From NCBI GenBank assembly GCA_016290135.1, contig JAEESW010000021.1:1-39048 (forward strand): 39,048 nucleotides of DNA, in the 5' to 3' direction. Every line of letters begins with the position of its first letter. Position 1 is the first letter of the stretch. Positions 27,087-37,242 of the stretch are shown one piece after another. The DNA is from a bacterium. Lineage in GTDB: Bacteria; UBP6; UBA1177. The translations under genes and the position numbers were made by a program. The notes under the pieces are model-generated. The model ran no database searches. It was not told the DNA's origin and worked only from the letters and a program-made list of their open reading frames with translations.

Positions 27087-28442
27087 ATGACTGAAATACT
27101 TCATAGAAAAATTGATGACTTTCTTCTTGATTGGAAAAATGACCTAGAGAGGCTCCCGCTTATTGTCAAGGGTGCGCGTCAGGTGGGAAAAACTTTCTCG
27201 ATCAGACGTTTCGCTGAAACTTATAAATACTTTGTCGAGATCAATTTTATCGAGGAACCGAAATACAAAAGTATTTTTGCGGGCGGTTATTCGCCTGATT
27301 CGGTAATAAAGGAGATAAGTTTCATAAATCCCGCTTTTAAGTTCGTTCCGAAAGAGACTTTGATTTTTTTCGACGAGATGCAGGCCTGTCCCGACTGTGC
27401 TACTTGCCTGAAATTCTTCAAGATCGATGGTCGTTATGACGTGATCTGCTCAGGTTCGATGCTCGGAATAAACTATAATGAAGTGACTTCCGTCAGCGTC
27501 GGCTACAAGAAGGATTTCGAGATGCATTCTCTCGATTTCGAGGAATTTCTGTGGGCAAAAGGCTTCGGGAAAGATCAGATAGCAACTATTTTCCTACACA
27601 TGAAAAATATTGAGCCTTTTAACGCCAACGAACTCGCGGTGTGGCAGGAAAACTTTACTGAATATATGACTCTCGGCGGTATGCCGGCAGTTGTCAGGAT
27701 GTTTGCGGAGCAGAAAAACTTTTCGGGAACTCTTGAAGCGCAAAGGCAGATCCTTGCCGCATACAAAGAGGACATAACAAAGTATGCTACAGGCCTTGAC
27801 AAAGGAAAAATCACCAATGTTTATGATAACATACCTGTGTTTCTCTCAAAGGAGAACAAAAAATATCAGGTGTCAAAAATCGCGACGGGAGCAAGAAACC
27901 GCGAGTATGCCGGAACGGTCGAATGGCTCCGCGATGCCGGAATAATCAATACTTGTCACTGTCTTGAAAGGCCGGAACTGCCGCTGAAAGGCAACTACAA
28001 GGCGAACGATTTCAGAATTTATTTCCGTGACACGGGGCTTTTGATTGCTTCACTTGACGAGGAGGCTCAGGAAGATCTGCGCCGGAACAAAAATTTCAAT
28101 ATCTACAAAGGCGCAGTTTATGAAAATGTCATAGGCGACATTCTCGCAAAGCAGGGATACGACCTTTTTTACTACAAAGATGAAAAATCGACTGTCGAGA
28201 TGGATTTCTTCGTGCGTGATGCCGATTCCCTTGTTCCGGTCGAAGTCAAAGCGCAGGACAGCGCGACTGCGTCACTGAACAGCCTTATAGAAAAAGAGAA
28301 ATATCACGACATAAAATACGGCATAAAATTCTGTGGCAAAAACATAGGATTCAACGGAAAATTCTACACTTTCCCGCATTTCTGCGCCTTTTTGCTGAAA
28401 AAATGGATTTTTGAGACGAAAATCGCGTCCGATGTGCACTAA
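27087..28442 (+). CDS. AAA_14 / DUF4143 family ATPase
   Basis: A 451-residue P-loop ATPase of the AAA_14 plus DUF4143 architecture, which is widespread, often multi-copy in gut and rumen bacteria, and functionally uncharacterised. The Walker A is GARQVGKT (29-36) and the Walker B IFFDEMQ (93-99), followed by the family motif CSGSMLG and the phrase SLDFEEFLWA. The DUF4143 part covers about residues 190-390 and contains a nuclease-like VEMDFFVRD...PVEVKA (the D...ExK pattern of PD-(D/E)XK folds). There is no strong ribosome binding site before ATG 27087; GGAG lies 11 nt upstream, overlapping the last upstream repeat. Such genes move and duplicate readily. It stands alone, with its own repeat-rich control region. 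Confidence 0.92.
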   Translation: MTEILHRKIDDFLLDWKNDLERLPLIVKGARQVGKTFSIRRFAETYKYFVEINFIEEPKYKSIFAGGYSPDSVIKEISFINPAFKFVPKETLIFFDEMQACPDCATCLKFFKIDGRYDVICSGSMLGINYNEVTSVSVGYKKDFEMHSLDFEEFLWAKGFGKDQIATIFLHMKNIEPFNANELAVWQENFTEYMTLGGMPAVVRMFAEQKNFSGTLEAQRQILAAYKEDITKYATGLDKGKITNVYDNIPVFLSKENKKYQVSKIATGARNREYAGTVEWLRDAGIINTCHCLERPELPLKGNYKANDFRIYFRDTGLLIASLDEEAQEDLRRNKNFNIYKGAVYENVIGDILAKQGYDLFYYKDEKSTVEMDFFVRDADSLVPVEVKAQDSATASLNSLIEKEKYHDIKYGIKFCGKNIGFNGKFYTFPHFCAFLLKKWIFETKIASDVH

Positions 28443-28466
28443 AATCACCGCCAACCACTCAAAAAT

Positions 28467-28494
28467 TTGCCCGTCTCTGCGAATTTTATATACT
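28467..28494 (+). promoter_or_regulatory. Probable promoter of the ABC-2 permease gene
   Basis: TTGCCC (28467-28472), 16 bp, then TATACT (28489-28494), 31 nt before the start codon. It is of ordinary sigma70 type, unlike the island motif. Confidence 0.5.
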
Positions 28495-28524
28495 TTTCAG
28501 CTTTTGATTTTTTGAGGGTGACCA

Positions 28525-29379
28525 ATGAGCGGATCAAAAAACGAAAACTGGACGACGGTGATAACCCCGAAAGACAAGCTTTTGCGTCTGAATCTGCGCG
28601 AACTTTGGCAGTATCGCGACCTGGTAACATCGTTCGTAAAAAGAGACATAACTTCAGTCTACAAGCAGACGATCCTGGGGCCGCTCTGGTTCTTCATCCA
28701 GCCGATATTCACGACTTTGATGTTTCTCTTAGTATTCGGAAACATTGCGAAAATCCCGACTGACGGCGTGCCGCAGATCCTTTTCTACATGAACGGGATC
28801 ATTCTCTGGAACTACTTTTCGTCATGCCTCACTTCGACTTCGAACACTTTCGTAAGCAACGCCTACATTTTCAAAAAAGTCTATTTTTCGAGGCTTGCGC
28901 TGCCGGTTTCCCAAGTGATCTCGGCGCTTGTGAAATTCTCGATCCAGTTTCTGCTCTTTTTGATAATGCTGCTTGCCTACTGGATCGCGGGTTCCGCCGT
29001 TTCCCCAAGCTGGGCGCTCCTCGCTGTTCCGCTCTTTGTCCTTCAGATGGCGATGCTCGGGCTCGGAGTAGGGCTCATCGTCACTTCTCTTACCACAAAA
29101 TACCGTGATATGGCGCACTTAGTCACTTTTGCGGTGCAGCTTTGGATGTATGCGACTCCCATCGTCTACCCCCTTTCGATGGTGCCTGAAAAATGGCGCT
29201 CGCTTTATATGCTAAACCCCGTCGTTCCTGTTCTTGAAGGTTTCAAACACGCATTTTTCTCAACCGGAATGCCGAGTTTTGCCGAATACGGGATCAGCAT
29301 CGCGACGACTTTCATCCTGCTTTTCGGCGGTATCCTCGTTTTCAATTTGGTCGAAAGAAATTTCGTCGATACGGTTTAG
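28525..29379 (+). CDS. ABC-2 type permease for polysaccharide export (Wzm-like)
   Basis: A 284-residue inner-membrane protein of the ABC-2 transporter family, as in O-antigen/teichoic-acid/capsule exporters. It has a cytoplasmic N-terminal segment with the typical LWQYRDLVTSFVKRDI block (residues about 29-45), then six hydrophobic segments between about 55 and 275, and ends with the charged tail LVERNFVDTV typical of Wzm-type permeases. The start follows GAGGGTG. The partner ATPase (Wzt-like), normally the next gene, is not here; the gene that follows is a major-facilitator transporter. Either the ATPase is encoded elsewhere or the pair was split by rearrangement. Confidence 0.88.
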   Translation: MSGSKNENWTTVITPKDKLLRLNLRELWQYRDLVTSFVKRDITSVYKQTILGPLWFFIQPIFTTLMFLLVFGNIAKIPTDGVPQILFYMNGIILWNYFSSCLTSTSNTFVSNAYIFKKVYFSRLALPVSQVISALVKFSIQFLLFLIMLLAYWIAGSAVSPSWALLAVPLFVLQMAMLGLGVGLIVTSLTTKYRDMAHLVTFAVQLWMYATPIVYPLSMVPEKWRSLYMLNPVVPVLEGFKHAFFSTGMPSFAEYGISIATTFILLFGGILVFNLVERNFVDTV

Positions 29380-29409
29380 AGATCACATATTTTTGATAAG
29401 GAGCAGACT

Positions 29410-30903
29410 ATGAGTTTCAAATCACAAGTCACAGGATTCCAGAGGAATTTTTGGATCGCAAACATCATGGAGATGTTTGAGCGGCTCGCGTTCTTCTCTG
29501 TCCGTGCTGTCCTTCCGCTCTGGATGATAGCGACTGCCGACAAGCACGGTCTCGGACTTACTTTCACTGAAAAAGGGCTTATTTTCGGTGTCTGGGCGGC
29601 GTGTCAGAGCCTTATTCCGATGCTGAGCGGTTCTTTTGCCAACTATTTAGGCTACCGCAAAAGTCTCTACATCGCTTTTACGACCAATGTTTTCGGCTAC
29701 ATTCTGATGGCGAACGCGGCGGGTTTCTGGAGCATGATGCTTGCCGGTATCGCGGTCGGGACGGGAACAGCCATCTTCAAGCCGCCGATACAGGGAACGG
29801 TCGCAAGTTCGGTAACTGAGGAAAACAGCTCGGTCGGCTACGGCATTTTCTACTGGGTCGTAAACATCGGAGGTCTTCTTGCTCCTCTCATGGCGAGCAC
29901 TCTGCGCGGAAACGACACCGACGGCTATACATGGAGCTATGTTTTCTACGCGGCTGCGGCAGTCACGGCTTTCAACTACATTCCGGCAACTTTCTTATTC
30001 AAGGAGCCCGAGAAACTGAAAGCCACAAAGTCCGCAAAAGACGCGCTCAACGACACATGGACCGCGCTCAAAGACAAGGATTTTATGATATTCCTCCTTA
30101 TTTTCAGCGGTTTCTGGCTCATGTTCATGCAGCTTTGGGATCTTTACCCCAACTTCATCGACCAGTGGACCGACAGCCGCGAACTGGCGAAGATCCTTCC
30201 GTCGTTTATGACCGACAACGGCAGCGTCAAAGCGGAACAGTTCATCAACATAAATTCGCTCTGCATCGTCCTTTTCGTCGTTCCGTGGAGCGTGGTCACA
30301 GGCAAATTCCCGCGTCTTGTTGCGATAACCGCCGGAATATGCCTCACAACAATAGCCTTTTTCTGCGCTGGGATCACGATGGCGGGTGTTGTGACTGCAA
30401 TCTGCATCGCGTTCTTCAGTTTAGGCGAGATGACCTGCTCGCCCAAATTCAGCGAATACATCGGAGTCAACGCGCCGGCTGACAAAAAAGCGCTTTACAT
30501 GGGGCTTTCAAACATTCCTTTCGCGGTAGGCTGGATCGTCGGAAACGTCGTTTCAGGGCCGCTTTACGATGCTTTCGCGAACAAACTTCAGATAACGAAA
30601 CAGTATCTTCTTGATGTCAAAAAGGTTCCGCTTGAGACACTTGTAAAAGTCGTTGACGACTACAAATCGGCGAACCCGGACAATCTTCTTCCTGAAACCA
30701 TCGCGAAAATGAATATCGACACCTTCGATTTCTTTCCGTATTTTCAGGAACTTACAGGACTTGACAAGTATGCGGCCAACCAGCTTCTCTGGGATGCGTA
30801 CTCTCCCTGGAAGATCTGGATAGTCCTTTCGTCTTTCGGCATTCTTTCGATCGCGGCGATGCTCCTCTACAACCGCCACAAGAGCAGAACAAGCGCAAAA
30901 TAA
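29410..30903 (+). CDS. POT/PTR2-like major facilitator transporter
   Basis: A 497-residue membrane protein with about 12 hydrophobic segments. The early motif MEMFERLAFFSVRAVLPL (residues about 22-39) matches the ExxERFxYY region of proton-coupled oligopeptide transporters, and GTGTAIFKPPIQGTVA matches the next conserved block. The part between helices 6 and 7 carries a charged loop (EPEKLKATKSAKDAL), and a larger insertion near residues 390-450 (charged and Asp-rich) separates the last helices. Peptide or other small-solute uptake is likely, but the substrate is not fixed by the sequence. The ATG has AAGGAG upstream, 30 nt after the ABC-2 permease, so co-transcription is plausible. Confidence 0.82.
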   Translation: MSFKSQVTGFQRNFWIANIMEMFERLAFFSVRAVLPLWMIATADKHGLGLTFTEKGLIFGVWAACQSLIPMLSGSFANYLGYRKSLYIAFTTNVFGYILMANAAGFWSMMLAGIAVGTGTAIFKPPIQGTVASSVTEENSSVGYGIFYWVVNIGGLLAPLMASTLRGNDTDGYTWSYVFYAAAAVTAFNYIPATFLFKEPEKLKATKSAKDALNDTWTALKDKDFMIFLLIFSGFWLMFMQLWDLYPNFIDQWTDSRELAKILPSFMTDNGSVKAEQFININSLCIVLFVVPWSVVTGKFPRLVAITAGICLTTIAFFCAGITMAGVVTAICIAFFSLGEMTCSPKFSEYIGVNAPADKKALYMGLSNIPFAVGWIVGNVVSGPLYDAFANKLQITKQYLLDVKKVPLETLVKVVDDYKSANPDNLLPETIAKMNIDTFDFFPYFQELTGLDKYAANQLLWDAYSPWKIWIVLSSFGILSIAAMLLYNRHKSRTSAK

Positions 30904-30995
30904 ACTCAAAATAGATCTTAAAAACTCTGGAAAATCACTCTCTTTTGTGGTAATGGAGAAGTGTTTTTTTGTTTGCGGATGAAACGGAGCGGGAA

Positions 30996-32219
30996 ATGGA
31001 GATCAAGATCACGGAACAGGAGATTTTGAGCGGCGATATTTCGCAGGTGAAGGCAGTTGTTGAAAAACTTGCGCTCGACAGCGGGCTTTCGGCTGACAAT
31101 GAAGATAAAGTCGTGATAAAATTTGGCACTTCCCGTCCGCTCGACCTTTCCAGAAAATTGCAGGACCAGCCTTTCAGAGCTTGGTTCAGGAAACTTGACG
31201 GCGAATTCCCTTATCTTCCGTTTTTTTTAAGCAGACAGTCGGCGACACTGATGTTCTTCATCATGGGGAACACCGATTTTTCCATAGACGATCAGAACAC
31301 CGTCAACTTTGTCGAGACGTCGAAACAGCACTATATCAGCCGCAAAAAGTCGTCGATCAAGGCGTTCTGTCTTTCTCACAACATCGATCCGAGAGCCGCG
31401 CTGCAGAGACTCAATTCGTTCGAGCCGAAACAGCATAAGGCCTCCACGCAGAAGATCAGGATAGAGGAGCAGCTGAACCAGTACGGTTCCGTAGCGTATA
31501 TGACGGAGCAGCGGGAATATGTCATTTCTATCCTCATAAAGGAGATCCCGCAGGATATCAAGATCAGCGGGACTTATTACACCGAAAAGAACTGTCCGCA
31601 GCCGTTTTTTACGGTCTTCATGGAAGAGGACGGTGTAAAGAACCAGTATACTGTCTTTTCGCAGATCTCCCAGCGTGAGACCGAAGACTACCTAAGGCAG
31701 AACCCTTACGCCAGGATCCTCATCGTTTTTAAGCAGGACGGGCAGCTTGCCGCCTTCCCGAAGATAACGGCAAAAGTAGCTGTCCTGACTTTAGAGGAGC
31801 TTGAGGAGCAGAAAAGGCTTTTTTCCGCATCCGGGCCCGTTGCCGCGGATGATGCAGAGGATGAAGCCATGACAGAGGAAGAGGCTTCGGTGCCGGAAGA
31901 TCACGCTGAGTCTGAAGAAGCGGCTGACGATGCCGACGGATCCGGCGATCTTGACAAAACGCTTCCGATCGCGGATGTCGAAGAAACTCCCGAGTTGTCT
32001 GAAAATATCGCGGCGGAAAAGAAGCCGGTACAGGACGACGAGCCTTATTACGACGTGCCGGAAAACGAGACTGTCCATGAAAAAGTGATCCGGCTTGAAA
32101 AGGAGATACTGCGCCTCCGCGACAAAGTGGTCTCGCAGAAAAAACTCATTGAAGCTTTGGAAACAGAGATAAACAAGAAACGCTCTTTTTGGAGTGTTGT
32201 CAAAGGGATGTTCAAGTGA
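30996..32219 (+). CDS. Uncharacterised protein with acidic linker and C-terminal coiled coil
   Basis: A 407-residue protein of no family I recognise. ATG 30996 has GGAGCGGG upstream; a TTG at 30969 is possible but less likely. Residues 1-260 look like a compact alpha/beta region with repeated hydrophobic strands (for example LPFFLSRQSATLMFFIMG). Residues about 270-350 are an acidic Glu/Asp/Ala-rich disordered linker. Residues about 360-398 are a coiled coil (VIRLEKEILRLRDKVVSQKK), and the tail KKRSFWSVVKGMFK is basic and amphipathic, so it could touch the membrane. It has no signal peptide. It is the first gene of the operon ending in pgi and galE and overlaps the next gene by 4 nt. Its role may relate to envelope or sugar metabolism, by context only. 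Confidence 0.72.
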   Translation: MEIKITEQEILSGDISQVKAVVEKLALDSGLSADNEDKVVIKFGTSRPLDLSRKLQDQPFRAWFRKLDGEFPYLPFFLSRQSATLMFFIMGNTDFSIDDQNTVNFVETSKQHYISRKKSSIKAFCLSHNIDPRAALQRLNSFEPKQHKASTQKIRIEEQLNQYGSVAYMTEQREYVISILIKEIPQDIKISGTYYTEKNCPQPFFTVFMEEDGVKNQYTVFSQISQRETEDYLRQNPYARILIVFKQDGQLAAFPKITAKVAVLTLEELEEQKRLFSASGPVAADDAEDEAMTEEEASVPEDHAESEEAADDADGSGDLDKTLPIADVEETPELSENIAAEKKPVQDDEPYYDVPENETVHEKVIRLEKEILRLRDKVVSQKKLIEALETEINKKRSFWSVVKGMFK

Positions 32220-32977
32220 CGACTGTGATTTTCAACGGAACGGGCTCATCCACCGGAGTCCCGCAGCTTTTCTGCAACTGCGATATTTGCAGACTTACCG
32301 ACGAACGCAACCGCCGCACACGCTTTTCGATGACATTGATCGAAGATGACACAGTCCTTCAGATAGATTTTCCCTACGAAATAAGGCAGCAGCTTCTGAG
32401 ATCGGGAGTTCCGCATGTCGACGCAGGATGGCTGACGCATGCGCACAGTGACCATTTTGCAGGGATCGACGACATGAGGATGGCTTCCTTCAGAAAAGAA
32501 GAGCCTCTCCCGTTTTTTTTGAGCCGTGAGACTTTTGAGATCGCTACCCAGCGTTTTCCTTATCTTTTTTTTGAGAACGAATATCTGCCGCGTCCTTTTC
32601 TGAAGCCGGTCTTTGTCGAAAAGGATCCTGTCAGGTTCAAAAACATGACGATCATGCCGATACGGCACAAGCACGGCGAGACTGTTGTCACAAGTCTCCG
32701 TTTCAAGGATTTTGCCCTTCTTGCCGATATAAATTCGATAGAACCGGCGGAACTCGACAAGGCAAAAGATGTAAAAGTCCTTGCGATCTCGGCAACTGTC
32801 CAGAAAAAGCACCCCACGCACTTCAGTTTTGAGGAGATACTCGGACTGATAAAGTATCTTGCACCCGAAAGAGCCTACCTCACCCACATGAACCACACTT
32901 TCGACTACTCGGAGACCTTGAGGAAGCTGCCGGAAAATGTCATGCCGGCTGTAGACGGACTGAAAATAGAGGTTTAA
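32216..32977 (+). CDS. PhnP-like metallo-beta-lactamase-fold hydrolase
   Basis: A 253-residue hydrolase. The start is set at GTG 32216, overlapping the upstream stop (GTGA), because it aligns with the family start TTVIFNGTGSSTGVP; upstream in-frame codons lie inside the preceding gene. It has the early Cys pair CNCDIC, as in PhnP, the metal motif HAHSDH within GWLTHAHSDHFAGID (residues about 70-84), a second His (RHKHG) and the closing THMNH. PhnP-type enzymes are cyclic-phosphate or phosphodiester hydrolases; many relatives of this kind have unknown substrates. No C-P lyase genes are nearby, so phosphonate use is unlikely to be its role here. Confidence 0.88.
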   Translation: MTTVIFNGTGSSTGVPQLFCNCDICRLTDERNRRTRFSMTLIEDDTVLQIDFPYEIRQQLLRSGVPHVDAGWLTHAHSDHFAGIDDMRMASFRKEEPLPFFLSRETFEIATQRFPYLFFENEYLPRPFLKPVFVEKDPVRFKNMTIMPIRHKHGETVVTSLRFKDFALLADINSIEPAELDKAKDVKVLAISATVQKKHPTHFSFEEILGLIKYLAPERAYLTHMNHTFDYSETLRKLPENVMPAVDGLKIEV

Positions 32978-32978
32978 A

Positions 32979-33815
32979 ATGCTGAACTGGCTTTCCGGAG
33001 GAGTCGTCAATCTGGCGCGCTATGTCACTCCTTTCCTTTTTGCGCTCGATCTCCTGATCTGGTTTTTTATGGTGAAAAGGAGCACCAATATCCGTAAAAA
33101 CAGAATGATCCTGATAAAAACAGGGCTGATATCCCTTGCCGGAGCAGCGCTCGCACCGCTTTTGATAATCATTGTTTCGGGCAATCTTTTTCCGTTTCTT
33201 TCGGCATCGTGGAAAATGCTCGGAAAGATTGACAGTTTTTCCACTTTGAAAAATGTTTTCAACACCGCGTTCAAAGGTTTTTCGATAACTGGAGGCCTTT
33301 TGATCCTGACTCTCGTGACGGTTTTCATCCGGAAAGAGGCGAAAAAACTGACATTCGCGATACTTTGGCCGTTTCCTCTGTTCGCTGCCCTGTCGAGGAT
33401 AAACTGTCTCCTGGAAGGATGCTGCTTCGGCAGGCTTTACGACGGGATCTTTGCGATAACATATCCGCCGGCGAGCATTGCTTCAAAGCAACACTACTTA
33501 AGAAGGCTCCTTCCGTCGCGCTATGTCGGATCCCTTCCTGTGCATCCTGCGCCGCTTTACATCATTGTTTCGATGTTTCTGCTTTTCTGCGTGATACTGA
33601 TCATGAAAAAGTTGAATGTGAAGAAGAACATCATTGCCGGAACAGTCCTTTCGGGCTACGGATTTTTTAATTTCGTGATAGAGTTTTTCCGTGAAGAGCC
33701 TCTTGTATTCAAGTTCGTCACTATGGGGCAGATCATGGAAGCGATTCTTTTCATCATAGGTCTTTACCTCATTTTCAAGGTGAAGGAAAAAGATATCTCA
33801 GAAAGTGAAAATTAA
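32979..33815 (+). CDS. Prolipoprotein diacylglyceryl transferase (Lgt)-like membrane protein
   Basis: A 278-residue integral membrane protein of the Lgt superfamily, with about seven hydrophobic helices. Recognisable blocks are SRINCLLEGCCFGRLYD (residues about 137-153), LPVHPAPLYI and FNFVIEFFR, equivalent to the Arg/His-containing active region of Lgt. The Gly-Arg-x-Gly-Asn-Phe signature of classical Lgt is replaced by a Cys-rich version seen in a diverged subgroup, so the substrate could be different from prolipoprotein. The ATG lies one base after the PhnP-like stop and has GAGG before it. At least four lipoproteins in this window need an Lgt activity, but whether this gene is that enzyme is uncertain. 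Confidence 0.75.
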   Translation: MLNWLSGGVVNLARYVTPFLFALDLLIWFFMVKRSTNIRKNRMILIKTGLISLAGAALAPLLIIIVSGNLFPFLSASWKMLGKIDSFSTLKNVFNTAFKGFSITGGLLILTLVTVFIRKEAKKLTFAILWPFPLFAALSRINCLLEGCCFGRLYDGIFAITYPPASIASKQHYLRRLLPSRYVGSLPVHPAPLYIIVSMFLLFCVILIMKKLNVKKNIIAGTVLSGYGFFNFVIEFFREEPLVFKFVTMGQIMEAILFIIGLYLIFKVKEKDISESEN

Positions 33816-36496
<2,681 letters not shown>

Positions 36497-36500
36497 ATCT

Positions 36501-37232
36501 CTATTTTTTAGGCTTGAATCCGCACAAGATCCTTGCGGCATTGTATTCTGCCGTGTGATTTCCGGCTTCGTCGCGCATCGTCAAAGTCTCCGTGACAGAT
36601 CCCTTGTCTGAAAACGATGCAGAAAATATCGAGATGAGCGGAGGCTTTCCTGCTTTCGGAATGAAATCGACCCTCGAATTTATGAACATCCCGCAATTTT
36701 GGGCCGCATCATAGACCCTTTTATTATATGTATAGGGATAAACTGTGATGAAGACGCCGTTTCGGCTCAGATGTTTTGCCGCAGCCTTAAAGTAGTCGTC
36801 GATGTTTCCGTTGAGTTCAAAGCGTGCTGCCGCCTTGTCGTCGTTTCCGCTCAAAGGCCCTTCACTGTTTTGGTAGTAAGGCGGGGTCGAAGTTACAAGG
36901 TCAAATCTTTCGTCAAGAGCAAGCTCCCGCAAGTCGCCGTGGATTATGTGAAATCTCCCGGTCAGACCGTTGGTCTCAAGCGATCTTTCGGCAAGTTCGT
37001 AGCGGTTGGGCCTGATCTCGATGCCGGTCCCGCTCAAGTTCGGGAATTTCCATAAAACTATCATCGGAACGCTGGCCAGTCCGCTTCCGAGGTCTAAAAA
37101 ACGCGCCGGCGGATCGTCTGAAACGCATTTTACCGCAAACCATGCAGTCAAAAGGTCGTCTGTGCTGTAACGCTGCCCGTTTTCAGGCTGAAAAATTTTG
37201 AAATCGCCGGATAAAGTGTCGCATCTTATCAT
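36501..37232 (-). CDS. TrmN6-like tRNA adenine-N6 methyltransferase
   Basis: A 243-residue class I AdoMet methyltransferase of the group that modifies A37 of tRNA1(Val) (TrmN6/YfiC). The start ATG at 37232 gives the family N-terminus (DFKIFQPENGQRYSTDDLLTAWF); an in-frame GTG at 37274 would overlap the preceding gene. Motif I is LDLGSGLASVPM, followed by GIEIRP, and the catalytic motif is TPPYY in place of the more usual NPPY. It lies 10 nt downstream of the FHA-AAA+ gene on the same strand. Thr in place of Asn also occurs in some close relatives, so activity is probably kept, but target specificity is not certain. Confidence 0.85.
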   Translation of the reverse strand: MIRCDTLSGDFKIFQPENGQRYSTDDLLTAWFAVKCVSDDPPARFLDLGSGLASVPMIVLWKFPNLSGTGIEIRPNRYELAERSLETNGLTGRFHIIHGDLRELALDERFDLVTSTPPYYQNSEGPLSGNDDKAAARFELNGNIDDYFKAAAKHLSRNGVFITVYPYTYNKRVYDAAQNCGMFINSRVDFIPKAGKPPLISIFSASFSDKGSVTETLTMRDEAGNHTAEYNAARILCGFKPKK

Positions 37233-37242
37233 GTGAGACCCG

